This document shows positions 44,801-57,892 of a stretch of DNA of 64,000 bases, one piece after another. Within the stretch, counting starts at the first letter, position 1; every line of letters begins with the position of its first letter. This DNA comes from Adineta ricciae (taxonomy: Eukaryota > Rotifera > Eurotatoria > Adinetida > Adinetidae): contig CAJNOJ010000001.1 in the NCBI GenBank assembly GCA_905250025.1, positions 1 through 64,000 of the forward strand, given 5' to 3'. Under the pieces are notes generated by a model, which saw only the letters and a list, made by a program, of their open reading frames with translations, had not been told where the DNA came from and searched no databases. The position numbers were made by a program, and so were the translations under genes.

Positions 44801-47800
44801 TACTACTTCAACTATCTGTTGGACATCGCAGATGTGAATGTCCGACAAGACATAGAGAAAGAAGAGGAAGAGAAAATAGAATACGCCCTTGGTGGCTTGT
44901 TTCACACGTATAGACATTGTTTGACCGTTTGTCCTCTATTTCTTTATCAACGCTTTTTTTTTCTCTTCTCCTCACATACTTGTCCGATGACCGCTGAAGT
45001 GGATGATTGTTATTTAGAATGATGCTGATGGTATTCCTATTGATCTAACGAACAGTGGTAAATTAAAACAATACGAAAGTAACTATCGAAAGACATTAGC
45101 TGATTTAACTATTATCAAGAAGAACATTGTTGATATTGAAAGTCGTCTCAGTGAAGCCATGCGAGAGGTAAGATAATAACAATTTTCTTCTCTAAATAAC
45201 AGAAGTTAGTTATTCTTGTTTAATTGCCTCCTCAGGATAAATACAAATCTATTGCATATGTAAATTTATTTTCTGACTGACTGAAACAAGTGTCTGCTTG
45301 CGGTTTTTCTCCCTTTTCAAATCCATCTGTTGTCAAATCGTGGTTACTTTTTATATTCATTTACAATTCACCTCTATCTTTTATGAGTTGAAGAATGAGA
45401 AAGAGAAATGATTACGTATGCGCGTATCATTGATAGTTTGGACATCGATACATACGCAAAGCAAAAGAGAAGGAAGAAAACTAATGATGAACAGTGCTGC
45501 TGTCTGTCTGTTTCCTGTTGTTATTACATTCGATGACGATATGAATAATGATATCGATGACTGTTCTTCTTCCATCTTTTCCTTTTCCAATGTTACTCAT
45601 ATCATTCCGATATACGCAAGTGATACTCATCTTCTCGCTGACAAGAAAACTTCTGATGTTTAATCTTTCGAAATATTTTCTTTTCAAGACCAGACTGTAT
45701 CGGTAGACAGTTATTTGCAATGTCAATTAGTTCGAATAGAAGTTCTCTTGAAGTTCTCGTTTGTTTATTTTCATTCTTCGAATTCGTCTCGCAGTTGTTC
45801 TCTTTCCCACCGTGAAAATCAAAAAAAAATATAAGGCAATTACTAGTAAACGCTCATTTTCTTTCAAGATCATTCGACATTTACAGGTTTGCTTGCTTTC
45901 TCCTCTCGTCTATCTCATCTAATTTATTGCTCGCGTGTGTGTGTACAGATGAGAATAAACATCTTGTGACCAGATGTGCCTGGCATCTTCTTTTCACCTG
46001 TTCATTTCTTTTAGTTGGAAATCGAACGTGCTTTAGTCGAAGGTGAACACGAATTGGTCTTCAAGCAAATTTTAGACGATAGCGAAAGCGACCAAGAAAA
46101 AATCCGACATTTATATAATGATTTACAATTACTAACCGAACGTATTATGTCCGAAAAAGCATCTGTAAGACGGTTTTATCTTTTCTCTCGATGTATCAAT
46201 GTCAAGATTGTTTTTCTTGCAGATTCGTAATGAAATTGAATATACACAACAGATACTGTATAAACTTGAATATGAATTACGTGAACTCGAAGAACAATAT
46301 CGCCCGTCGGATGATAAGATTCTCAAGTGAGTCGTGTAATCTTTTCTTTTATGTTCTATTTAATCAATGATTATGTTGTCTAGGAAGAAAGAATTGCTGG
46401 CTGAGACACGAAGAAAACATGAAGATCTCGAATTTCAATTAATGGAATTAGAAACACGTTGTGAAGCTGAACTCGAACAAGCTGAAGAACAATTTCAACA
46501 CGAACAAATCGTCGTAGCACAGAACTCCAAACTTCGACAGGTATATTTGAGTTTTCCTCTTTGAAATCGATCATTTTGGTGTTTATCTTTCTAGAATACA
46601 TTGCGCGATCTGGATCATCAACAGAATGTTATCTTACATCAAGTTATTATCGAAAAAGAGAAACTCGAACGAGAAAAACAGAAATTGAAATTATTATTCA
46701 AACAAAAGAAACTCGAAGCTAACGAGTTAGAGCAAAAACTCAATGGATTATCATCAATTGTACATCAAGAAAAGAAACAGCATGAAAATGGTCATCAATC
46801 TTCGAACGGTATTATTGCTTATCCACATACCAATTTCATCTTTTTTTCTAAAAAATTTTTACGTGTAGATGTTTGGCTAAATGGAAATTCAATTATGTAT
46901 CATTCATCTCCATCGAATCTTTATAGTACATTGAATTATCCGGATAATCCTTCGTCAGCCAAGTAAGATTCACGGGTAGATTAAATGATTGATCGATGGA
47001 TCGTTTTTAGAGCGAATATCAAAGATAATCATCAGGCGAAATTGGACGAGATCAAAGAAATGATTGCGGTTGCTAAACTAGAAAAAATGTCAATTCTTGA
47101 ACACCAAGTAAGAAATTAGAGGTTTATTTGTTCATTTTTCTAAATTCCAATGTTTTAGTTACGCGAACGTTATGATGAACTTGTTCAATCTCATGATGAC
47201 CATACCAAACGTATCGAATTAGAACAAAAATTAGCTAATGAAATGCACAATCGTGGCCATCATCTGATCGATCGGCAAGTCAAATTACGTGAAAAGAATC
47301 GAATGCAGGTACGAATATCTCCATCAAGTTTCTCATCTGTTGGACTTTTTGACTTTGCAGGAACGTCCACTGACGCGTTATTTACCAATTCGCTCCGTTG
47401 ATTTTGATCTACGTGCTCATATTGAAGGTGCTGGTCATTTATTAGATTCATCTCATATTCATGTGACTTCGACATCATGTCGTGGTTTTCTTCTCAAAAT
47501 GGGTGGAATGAAATTCAAGACGTGGAATCGTCGTTGGTTTGTTTTTGACCGCAAACGTCGTTCATTATTTTATTATCAGGATAAAACGGAAAGTAAACTA
47601 CGAGGTTGCATTTATTTTCAATCGATCCTTGAAGTTTATGTCGATCATCTGCAATCGATTTCATTGCGTTCACCGGAACCACGTGAAGCAACTTTTATCG
47701 TTAAAACCATCGAACGACCTTATTACTTAGTTGCACCAACGGTTGAATCTATGCGTATTTGGGTTGATGTTATCATCACTGGTGCTGAAGGAAATACATT

Positions 47801-47816
47801 TGCTGGAGAAAGCTAA
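41855..47816 (+). CDS. PHLDB: PHLDB/LL5-type protein with C-terminal PH domain, 5' end missing
   Basis: Fourteen exons join in frame: 41855-41884 (partial), 42328-42785, 42951-43385, 43450-43951, 44023-44663, 45018-45167, 46015-46164, 46223-46326, 46384-46540, 46595-46808, 46869-46962, 47011-47107, 47159-47308 and 47361-47816. The first half is acidic and Ser/Gln-rich low-complexity sequence with a polyQ run near 44390. Exons 6-13 are continuous coiled coil (LEQKLNGLSS, EQKLANEMHNRG). The last exon is the PH domain: SCRGFLLKMGGMKFKTWNRR, WFVFDRKRRSLFYYQDK, RGCIYFQSILEVYVDHL and VESMRIWVDVIITGAEG, matching vertebrate LL5beta. LL5 proteins bind PIP3 and filamins and anchor microtubules at the basal cortex with CLASPs. 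Start and any FHA domain are lost at the gap. Confidence 0.9.
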
Positions 47817-48437
47817 ACACAGTGTGAACACACAAGCCTTCATATCATTCCGTTTCATTTGTACTATATGTAATGAACAATTTTTCTTCGTTATTGGTTT
47901 TTTTTATATTATTGGTGTGTTTTTTTTTCGCTCTTCTTTATATTTATAATAAGATAAGTTCAGCAATATAAAGCTATCTTTGAAGAAACAAAAAAGAAAC
48001 TGGCAAATCTGAGTTTATTCAAAGAATTAAAATGTCAGAGTAAAAGGAAAAGTACTGATTATCTCTACTAATAGAGTGACTTGGAGAAAAAGTCACACCA
48101 GGTGATAATGCTCATAATATCTAGGTATTCATTATCATAACGGTGATTTAACCTAAGGGAACGATTCTAAAATAGCTTTTTTTTACATTCTGAGTCCATC
48201 AGTCGATGAAAATGTTCTATAAATATTCATACGCCGCGATTGAATGTAGAGACATCTGTCCGAGTGATAAACTGATTTGTTCTATGTCTTTCGTATTGTA
48301 TCGAATACAAGCACGTACTATGACAGTAAAATCAATCGTTCTAGAATTTGACTTGACTCATTATGATTCGTATCAATGGAGTTTTTCGATGCTTTTGATA
48401 TCACATCGACAACTTCGTTCGACCGCTGTCTTCCTCA
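47817..48437. other. Spacer between PHLDB and FkbM-type gene
   Basis: 620 bp of AT-rich sequence, with poly-T tracts after the PHLDB stop. No feature identified. Confidence 0.4.
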
Positions 48438-49600
48438 ATGAAATTAATCAAACGCTACTCCTTTATTCTTTTTCTACTTTTTCTTGTTTATTTTTTAATT
48501 TCCAACAAGAATCGTCTCTTTCCTCGTCTCGTTTTCGGACAATTTCATCTCGTCTCAACTGACTACAATCAGACTGTCAATCTTCGTCAATCACAACTCT
48601 ATCAACATGAAACATCCAAGGGAAGTTTTATAACTCTTTACGATATCAAACAAGATAATGAATGGAATTTTCAATGTCCTAAAACGCGATACAACGAAAA
48701 CGATATTCAAGATGTAAAAATCTGTATATATGATCCTCAACATGATGAACACGTTAGCGGACAATTAAACGACCATGGAAAATGGGAACCGGTAGTCGTC
48801 CGAAGTTTTCTTCGTTTATTACGTGCATTACCCAACACACGTAGGAGACCACGATTGTCCAGCCTTGAGTCGATGTTTGCTGTTTAGATGTGATTGATAT
48901 TGGCGCAAATCTTGGTTTGTACACGCTATTAGCTACACAATATGATCGTCATGTTATTGCTGTCGAACCTTTATATGATTCGTTGATTCGTTTACACAAA
49001 TCTATTCAATTGAATAATGTTCAACATCAAATCACACTTGTTGCCAATGCAATCGGAACTAAACACGAGCGTTTAACATTAAATATTGTGGATAAGAACT
49101 TAGGTGCCTCATACATATCGTATTTGGATGAATTAGCACCACCGGAGAAGAAAATCGAAAAAATAGTCGACGATCAGCAGCCGGGAGGAGGAAAAGGAGT
49201 ACCGCCAAAAGTCTTAGCAGAAGTAGATACGATCACATTAGATGACCTAGTATCGATCTTCCCCAGTTTTTTCAAACGAGCCATTTTAAAAATTGATATT
49301 GAAGGTTATGAAGCATTAGCATTCGGCAATGCATCGTTGTTATTCAATCGAACGGAAATTCCTGCGATCTATATGGAATTTGGCAAACTAATCGAAATCA
49401 AATATCATCGGGGAATGATGACCAAGATTGAAGATATGTTAAGTTTTTTGAAAAAACGAAACTATGAACCATATGAAGTGAATGATATTAATCATATTTT
49501 ATACGACAACTGGGAATCATGGCCATGGGATGTCGCGTTTCGAAGATGTGACATTTGTCGATGTCCAGGCTTAGAAAAACTCGTTGGATCTGCTGAATGA
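48438..49600 (+). CDS. FkbM-family methyltransferase, type II membrane protein
   Basis: Two exons (48438-48840, 48888-49600) give 371 residues. One N-terminal membrane helix (FILFLLFLVYFLIS, residues 9-22) suggests a Golgi/ER type II enzyme. After a spacer, the S-adenosylmethionine motif HVIDIGANLGLYTLLA begins at about 135, followed by AVEPLYDSLIRLHKSIQLNN (motif post I), VDTITLDDLVSIF and the FkbM hallmark AILKIDIEGYEALAF. FkbM enzymes methylate hydroxyls on diverse glycans and small molecules; the substrate here is unknown. All core motifs are complete. The ATG follows an in-frame region lacking other good starts. The join was placed so that the SAM motif reads through. Confidence 0.88.
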
Positions 49601-49830
49601 TAAAAGGTACGTACGGGTTTCTTTCGACATAATTCAAAAGAAAAGAATCGATCTTGATTGATGATGTCTAAATATACTTTTCTTATTTTTAGTTCTTTTG
49701 TCAATCCTACATTCAAGTTGTGAAATGAAATCTCATCTGTATTTGTGTATATATTAGTTTTCTATACGAATTTGTTATTGATTCCATTTGATACATTCGA
49801 TTTTTTTCTCTTTTCTTTTGTAGATATTTC

Positions 49831-52013
49831 ATGTCAACATCTTCGATTCCAGTTGCATCCGTTCAATTGATTTATACAGTTCAGCATCCATGTCATGTTG
49901 TCAATTGTGATCGTGCGATTGAAACACTCGGTGGCCGACAAAAGCTCGTTGATGTATTTAGCCATTCGAGTACGTCGCAATTAACATGTTCATTTACTCC
50001 ATCGAATATCTACGAACGACCCTTACGTGCTGAGCGTCAAAAAACAACGGGGCTTTTGATTCGTTTACGACGGAATAAACGAACGAAAGTTGTTCAGTCT
50101 GTTCATGTTATTGGTGTTCTCGACACGTCGTATACATTTGAATCACTAGCCGATTTTCAGTACTTACCAATGATTAGAAAAAATGATCAGTATGAATCAT
50201 TTCTAAATCGTGTGGCATTGAATAGGCAATGTTTAGATAAAGAAAATCTTGAACGACCGTGTCCGTTAATGTGCATTCCAGCAATATTCTCACGTTTTTT
50301 TGATCCGACAGATTATGCCTTTCGACCTGAACCAAAAGCTCGACCAAAACGAACAGCAACGACGATAACACGCACCAAACAAGCAGTTAATAGTAACAAA
50401 CTAACAAAACGAAATGTTCGATCTTCTTCAGCACATCACATTGGATTCGACGCAACAGCAGTTCCCAAAGGTATAACCTTATTAATATTTCCGTTTCTAT
50501 TCAAACATGCAATAAAAAGATTTACCAATAAACTATATTATTTAGGCCCCAAATCATCAAACGATCTTTATACAAATGTTGACCAGTCGATTATAACCCA
50601 TCTTCGTCGTCTGTTCGATCAGCGACCAATATGGACTCGAAACAGTTTATTATACCATTTGAAAATCACCGAAGTTATTCTTAAACGTATTATTCACCAT
50701 GTCGCCTATTTCTTTTGCAATGGCCCATGGAATCGTTGTTGGGTAAGATACAACTACGATCCGCGTTCAGATCCAAAGTCCAAAATCTATCAGATCGTTG
50801 ATTATCGAGTTCGAGCAATTCTCGATCCGGAGAAAAACTTAGTCAAATCAAGAACATCAAGAGCTTATCATCGTTCATCGTTTGTTGAAATGTTTATCTT
50901 CTTTAACTTCACTCTGCAATTTCTCCGTCTTTCAGATTGATTCCTGGTCAGATGTCAGCTACATCTACATCAGTTTCAGCGTCAAATATGAAAAACTATG
51001 CAGTAAGTCGAAGTCGTATGGTTTTTTTCGAATTAAAATTTGAGATTTAGGAAGAAATGTACATGTTTAAACGGACAAGTCTGCCGGTTGCACGTTCGAT
51101 TCATTACCAACTAATTGATATTCAATTAGACGAAGTTCAACAAATGGTTCATTCGAACGATGAACAAGTAAATGAAGGGAGAAAAAGAACTATTTTTATC
51201 AATGAAAAAAAAGAGAATTTGTTTCACGACAGGCGCACTTGTTTCCTCCTTCCATTAGTTGATAAACACACCTGTCAAAGTTTGATAAGAAAATTGCGAA
51301 AGAAGGGGAAGAGAACAAAATTTGAGTACATCCAAACGAATCAAAGATTAATTTGAGTTATGACACTACGCTCCCTCTAATCTCGATTCAGATAATATTG
51401 GCTTGCCTTTTTTTAGTTATACGCCTAACACTGCCGACAGACTTTTTCGTAATCTACGCTTGAATTCATTTGATCTATTCAAGCATAGATAAACAACGGA
51501 AATTACCTATTACTATTTTATCACTCGCATCTATGCCTTCGGTACACATCTGGCTATCCCGAAGTACAAATCTATTTCTTTTTTCTCTTATGAAATATTT
51601 AAGACTTGAAAGTGTGCGATTTCATCGCATATGTAAAGAGAGATTATTGTGTTTCAGGAACAAGAGTGTACAGAAAGCGATGGCTGGTGTGTTGTTGATT
51701 ATCAAAACCGTGCACGAGAAATGATGTCAGCTGCACATGAGCAACTTTATCGTCAATATCAACGAGAACGTGGTATTCTTTCCTTTTTCTTTTCTTTCGA
51801 GTTTGAAACAATTTAAAGGCTTTTTTCATAGAGAATAACGCAACTGGCGATGATGATGATGGAAGTCAACAGTTAGAAGAAGATGAAGAAAGTAATGATG
51901 AAGACGATGACGACGAAGATGAAGAAGATGATGATCAAGATGAAGAAAGCAATGATGAAGAAGAAGGTGATGATGATGATGAAGAACAAAACGACTCGCG
52001 CGATGAAACATAG
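49831..52013 (+). CDS. GTF3C5: GTF3C5, TFIIIC subunit 5
   Basis: Six exons (49831-50470, 50546-50879, 50936-51002, 51051-51167, 51658-51772, 51832-52013) give 484 residues. It tracks animal GTF3C5: VQHPCHVVNCDRAIETLGG, SLADFQYLPM, IPAIFSRFFDPTDYAFRPE, LFDQRPIWTRNSL, FFCNGPWNRCWVRYNYDPRS (winged-helix-like DNA-binding region), YQIVDYRVRAIL, YMFKRTSLPVARSIHYQLID and ECTESDGWCVV. The C-terminal tail is almost only Asp/Glu, as in other species. TFIIIC recruits RNA polymerase III by binding A and B boxes; this subunit contacts the A box. Intron 4 (490 bp) is much longer than the rest. A polypyrimidine-TAG tract ends seven bases before the ATG. Confidence 0.92.
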
Positions 52014-52181
52014 CACTTCGTTGTTTAGTTATGTATATATTCACTTCATATGAGAAAAAAAGAATATTAAAAGTCAAATGAATCCTTGTGCAGTCAAATA
52101 AAAAGAAAAAGAAATGCATTTGCTTTGTTTTTTTTCTAGTTATTCACTGTCTCCATTAGTGCGATTATCTTTCTTTTCTAG
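52014..52181 (+). promoter_or_regulatory. Short spacer with acceptor tract before arrestin ATG
   Basis: 168 bp between the GTF3C5 stop and the arrestin start. It holds AATAAA near 52097 and ends TCTTTCTTTTCTAG immediately before ATG, a candidate trans-splice or 5' UTR intron acceptor. Confidence 0.4.
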
Positions 52182-53145
52182 ATGGGTTTAAATTCGACGA
52201 AATCTTCATTGACAAATGCGGAATATTCCTTAACGCTTTCATCAACCAATGATTTCTATCGGACACTGACGCCAATTCAAGGCGAATTTCATTTAAATGT
52301 TCGATCGAAACTGCGGATTGAAAAAGAAATTCGTGTGGATTTAGTTGGTCAATTGCTTGAAAACAAACGATATGGATCACGTTCTACACGAAACTCTTCT
52401 CAAGCAAACAATAATAATAATATTTTCTTAACTTATTCCTGTTCGTTGATAACTTCGCATGAAAATGGTACAGCGCGAACAATCAAACAACAACAAGTCA
52501 ACTATCCATTTCGAATTCCACTTGGAAGTAATCTTCCACCTTCATGTGAATTCAAAGAATTCTCGATTGTTTACTATTTGGAAATCTTTCACGACGGACG
52601 ATTGTTACCAAATACGCACAGGCAAATCACTATCGCGCCACAAGTACCGCAATTAACTGTTCCATTACCATGTAAAGTCACAGGTAAAATTTCAGTGTTA
52701 AGAAAAGATGCCTGTTCAAATCGATGTTTTTTAAGGTTCAGGTGATGTAACAATGATCTGTAGTTTACCAAAATCATTTTATTCGGGACGTGATTGTCCC
52801 ATTGTTCCGCTCTCAGTTTCTATAACAAATCCCAAGCAGAAGCAAATTAAAGCTGTAACAGCACAATTAATGCAGACAGTTTCCTTAAATGGAATCAAGC
52901 GGGAAAATGAAATTTTCACCGCTCTTCTCAATGAAATCGCTGAAAACACGAAAGAGAACGAAGTGAATACCAAATGTGAATTGGTTTTACCTGCAAATCT
53001 ATCGCCAACTCATGTTCCCAATGAAAATGGTTCACCTGATAATCTACCAAATATCGCTATTACTTATGAATTTCGTATAACAGCCCAGATGAAAGGTGCA
53101 ACAACTCCCAATCTTCGTTTATCAGTACCGCTTGGTGTTGAATAA
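52182..53145 (+). CDS. Alpha-arrestin (ARRDC-like) protein
   Basis: Two exons (52182-52683, 52736-53145) give 303 residues. Arrestin N-domain features: IQGEFHLNVRSKLRIEKEIR, VDLVGQL, NYPFRIPLGSNLPPSCEF and VYYLEIF. C-domain features: PLSVSITNPKQKQIKAVTAQ, LMQTVSL, NTKCELVLPANLSP, ITYEFRI and LRLSVPLGVE. Unlike the arrestin-fold gene at 14116, it has no leader peptide and begins MGLNSTKSSL, so a Gly2 myristoylation is possible. No PPxY motif is present, and the C-tail is absent, so it is a minimal two-lobe form. It follows GTF3C5 by 168 bp, with a TTCTTTTCTAG acceptor-like tract directly before the ATG. Confidence 0.82.
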
Positions 53146-53434
53146 CTGATCTTTCTCTCTAAACGTGCGTGTGATATTTTAATCTATTTACTAATTGTTC
53201 TTACAAAAAAAAAACTTTCTTTTTGTTCAATCGAGTAGCATTGGACTTCATTTAATTTAGTAATAAGTGATAAGCGCAAACAACAAAAAAGACAATGATG
53301 ATGGTGTACACGTTTCTTTTTCCTCTTCTTTTTTTGTACAATAAATTCTATCGTTCTACTCGAGAGTTACACATGTTACTTTGCATGAGATTGAAATGTA
53401 AAGAGAAAACAAAACAGAGAAGAACAAGACGAGT
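53146..53434. other. Convergent spacer
   Basis: Between the stops of the arrestin and smoothelin-type genes. Includes an A-run near 53205 and AATAAA at 53340. No gene. Confidence 0.4.
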
Positions 53435-56400
53435 TCAATTATGGTTATCACCATTGCTTGTTGGATGTAAATCCTTAACTTTGGCCAGAAATGAATTGAG
53501 ATATGTGAATATACATTTGTAGTCAGGCGTATTACCCATAATGAGCATATCCGAAACGTCGAGCAATTGGGGCACACCGGCACGTTCTTCAGCGACACGA
53601 AAAGCAAGTTCAAAGTTTTCTTTCCGATTACTTGATGATAAACTATTGAAATCGAACGCATCTGGAAAGAAATGATGAGTTAGGGCGCAAAATGCTAAAC
53701 CATCTGCCCATGATGATGAGAGATTAGTAACCGAAACATTCTGAATTAAGCGAAAAATCAGATAAGAAACTAATTTACACAAAAGAAATGAATCACTTAC
53801 AGGGTAACTAGCAACTTGTGCTTGACACCAACGAAGAAGGCCCTCTTTCACATTCGATGTGGAACGAACAAGAGGTGTTCTACAATATAAAATAATTACG
53901 TACTTCAAGAACAATCTTATCGATTACCTTCGTTTATAAGCTGACGGGATATTATTATTGGTTGTCGAAGGTGCTGATGGAGGCGATGTTGCTCCCGATC
54001 GATTCATATTGATCGTCATCGCACGTTGAAGTGTTGGACGACTCGGTGTGGTTATTGTAGGTTTTGTAATGGCTGGTGTTGGTGGTGGACTTGTTGATGA
54101 TTCGATCAATGCTGAATGTCGTGAATTGACCACTGGTGAAAACAATGGCGTTCGTTTGGTCGGAATAACTACTGGAGCAACTGGCCGTGCTGATGATACA
54201 GCAGCATTCAATTGATTCACCATCGATCTCACCCGATTTTTACCAAGAGAAGACGAAGATTCTAGTCGAACAAAATCCGAATATTTATTCATGATTCGAA
54301 ATGAAAAATGTATACATGCACGCGCGTACACTCAGACATATATTTTACTTTTATCATAAACTGTAGTTTCTTTCTTTCGTTCTCTTTCTTTCTTCTTTTC
54401 TTCGTATTCAAAATAGTTTATGAGTGCTGAATAATATTTAAACGATAACGATTTTTAAATACCTGCGAGATTTTGTGATTCAGTCATATTAGTTCCGTTG
54501 ACTAAGTTGTGTTTCTTTCCAGTCGAAGTTAACGGTGTTAATGACACCTAAAATTCGAAAATAACATTAAGAAACGTGAGAAAAGAAAATGAGCTTTCAA
54601 GTTTATTCTTTTTGTTTGTCTGATGTACGCCCTTACTTAAACATCTGCAATCTTACCTGTTGTTGAGTAGTTCTGTTGGCGACGTTATTCGGCAACGTTG
54701 ATGATTGATTCGTTATTCCTGTTGGTTTTCGTATTGATGATGTTGCCATCGTCGAGGGTGTTACTGATGACGTATGACTTGTAATCGTTGTTTTCAATGG
54801 TTTTTTAATTGTTGACGAAGGCGGTTTCAGTTTACTTGAAGTTGGAACATTTTTTAATGGCTGTTTCAAACGCGATGCGTTTGTTATTGTTGTACTGGGA
54901 GTGTTGCTGAGAGTACGTTTTGGTAGTTGTGAAACAGATTTATTGTTGTTTTTTGTTAGATTACCGTTGGGAACGTTTGAATTGACCGAAGTTGTCTTTT
55001 GACTAATAAGAACAGTTGAAGCAGACGATACTGTGCTACTCGATGACGAACTACTGGTTAGCCGATGAGATGGTGGTGAATGCGTATGAGGGTTGATTGT
55101 AACGACGTCATTTATTGTCTCATTTTCTTCCGTGCGATAAATAGAAGAGATAAAATTGTTTGAGACATGTGCTACTGATGATGGCTCAATGGAATGATAA
55201 CTAGAAGAACGAAAGAAAAGGAATGAAAAAAAAACATTTATGAAGAACGAGTCCATTCAAATCACGTGGTGATCATCGAATATCAAAGGACCTACTTTTC
55301 GTGAATTTCGTCTTTTGTTTCGATCGTTGGTGATGCTTGTTTGACTGTCAAATTTAGATATGTGAGTAGAGGTGTTGTTAATGGTGGAACTTCAGTTTCA
55401 TTTGTTGTAAACGTATGTTTCAAAGGACTATGACGAATGCGACTTTTTTCTGCACGTATTCTCTCGCGAGCGGAGTTAAATTGTTCTTCGGTGGTATTTT
55501 CTCGAATAACAACCACTTGTTGATTGCTTAAATTCGCCTTATTCGTTTCATTGGTATGTGTACTTTTATAAAATGTTTCAACTGTGTATGTTGTTTCTTC
55601 TTGAACGATATTGTCGCATCGAATATTTTCGTAGACCTGATTTTCATCAGTCGATGAACTGCTTGTCGAATCATCAGATATCGATGTGGATGTTGAAGAC
55701 GAAGAAGAAGAGAGGAGCGGTGGTGGTGGAGACTCATAGGGGATTTCTTCAATTTCGTATGTCGTTACCGATGGTTCGAAGTGAACTCGAGGAGATGAAA
55801 CTGGATAACTTGGACTTAAGTCAGTTAATGACGTTAACGAAGGAAGATTCGATCGTTCTTTTCTCGCTGGAACGGAGTCAAAGACAACCATTTTTGGTAA
55901 AACTTGTTGTTGCTGTTGCTGTTCCTTGTTGAATTGAGATAAAAATGATGCTTCTTCATGATTTTCGATAATCGTTCGAGATTTTAATGACACTGGTGAA
56001 TTATTGAAGTTATTAAACTTTTTGATTATACTCGCGATGGAGTCTACTTTAGTATTCTTTTCCGGAATTGATGAAACAGGTTCTAATTTTGGTAAAGATG
56101 TAATCGATGGAATGAATGTGTCCAAATCTAATGGTCGAACGAGTTTCGGTTTGCAGAACATGCTTGATGTGACCGATTTGTTCTCATCATATGAGTTTGT
56201 CATTGAATTCGGGGAAGATATGGGTGCAGTGAGACAAAAAGTAACGCCTAACGATTTCTTTGGTTCGATATTGGAAAGATTATCAATTCCTCGGGCAACT
56301 AAATTCGCGTACTTGGAGATTTTATTATTCTGTTCGGAACAGATATCTTGTAATGATTCTTTCGCTTGTTGAAGAGCATTGATCGTTGAAGTATATTCAT

Positions 56401-57892
56401 TATTAAGACGGCGAACACTTTGATTCCACGTTGACATTGATGATGATGATGACGATGGAGGTAATGGTCGAATTAGAGAATCCGACATTCGATCGGACGG
56501 TTCGTGAAATGACGAAGACATTAACGTTGGAGATTCAATATGACGGCACACTAATGGTCGATAATTATATAGAGAAGTTGATAATTGATGATCGGTAATG
56601 TTTCCGTTCATCGCCATCGGTTCAATTGACGAGGGAGAATTGCAGTAGATTTGACTGGAATAAATTATATTGGAATTCATTGACGAAACAGGTGATAGTG
56701 GACGAATGTCTATAAGAAGATCAGACATATTCCATAAGTTGTAATGAAATTTTTTTGAAAAAAAGGTTAACAAATAATCTTGTTCATGGTTAATTGAACT
56801 TTGAACAAAGAGGACATTAGTGAAACATTACGAATTTATCAAGCGTGACAAGAAAATCTGATGTATATTGAATTGTAGATTGATAATAAAAAAAAAACTT
56901 TCGTTTCTTTGTAAGTCTACTTAGTTCAACCTTGATCTTTATCAGAAAAACGCTCGATTTCACTGATGTCTAATAGTTTGTTTATGCCTATTCGAATTAT
57001 AATCATTTATATGAATCTGAGACCTCAGATATGCTTATCAGTTAATCGATAATTTACTCTTATTAATAATAGAAAATTATAGCTTTTCATCGGTGAAACA
57101 TTAAATGTTATCATCTCACGGTTTTCATTCGATCTAATGAATGTCTCATTGATTATATCTTACCATATTTTGCTTGAATCTCTCGATGTTTTTCCATAGA
57201 TACCGAATAGCTTTGACTTCTTTCGTTGTAGAATGGCTGAGGTGAAGGAAAATTTCTTTCATATAACATAGAATGATGACTAAAATATGGTGGTTGATCA
57301 TCATAAATGGCACGATGAACAATCATATCTTTGGAATTCGAATAATTCGAATTAATCACTCGAATAAGTCTTGCTGTGGCAATTCCATCAGTAGGATTTT
57401 TAATTGGTAACGACGAATCAGTCGTCGTTGGTAATGAGATCGTATTTTGACTATCGTCGATAATTGACGATGAACTTGATGATGACACTGAAGAAGGCGG
57501 AGGAAATTTTCCTGAAGTTGAATGACCAATATTGTTAGCAGTAGTCGGATGACGTCGTCGAGGAGATGCCGATGACGATTGGTCATTACTACTGCTACTA
57601 CCATGATGTTTTAGTTCTAATGAACGAAAAAATGCTCGTGCTTTTTCGACTGCACTATTCGTTGATGCTGAGTGTTGTAATTTTTTTAATGATTCTAACA
57701 AGAAATATGGAGATAGAATTCGGAAGCAAAAGGAAACAACTTACCAAGTTTCGATTTGAATCGACTCTCTGTTTTTGACATTTTTTTCTCGTGTTTAATT
57801 TCACTCTTAGTCTTCTTCAATAATGATTGTCGATATAGAGTTTGTTGTTCGGGATATTCGACCCCGTCGCGTTCATCCATATCGCCGGCCAA
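53435..57892 (-). CDS. SMTN: Smoothelin-type protein with C-terminal CH domain
   Basis: Eight minus-strand exons (57745-57892, 57164-57694, 55296-56709, 54657-55200, 54463-54547, 53928-54261, 53801-53879, 53435-53740) give 1146 residues. Most of it is Ser/Thr/Pro-rich low-complexity sequence with a short helix ARERIRAEKSRIRHSP near the middle. The C-terminal ~110 residues are a type-2 calponin-homology domain: VKEGLLRWCQAQVASYP, VSVTNLSSSWADGLAFCAL, HHFFPDAFDFNSLSSSNRKE, NFELAFRVAEE and TPDYKCIFTYLNSFLAKV, closest to smoothelins. These bind actin-associated and tropomyosin-containing structures in contractile cells. The 454-bp intron between exons 2 and 3 joins in phase. The first two exons could still be a separate gene, since exon 3 also offers an ATG (MSDLLIDIRPL). 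Confidence 0.85.

Noticed and set aside
51826-52119. His-rich minus-strand frame opposite the GTF3C5 tail
   Set aside because: It is the antisense of the Asp/Glu tail.
53435-57892. Splitting the smoothelin-type gene into two genes at 56.7 kb
   Set aside because: The join at 57164/56709 is in phase with good splice signals, so one gene is preferred, although the alternative start is recorded.
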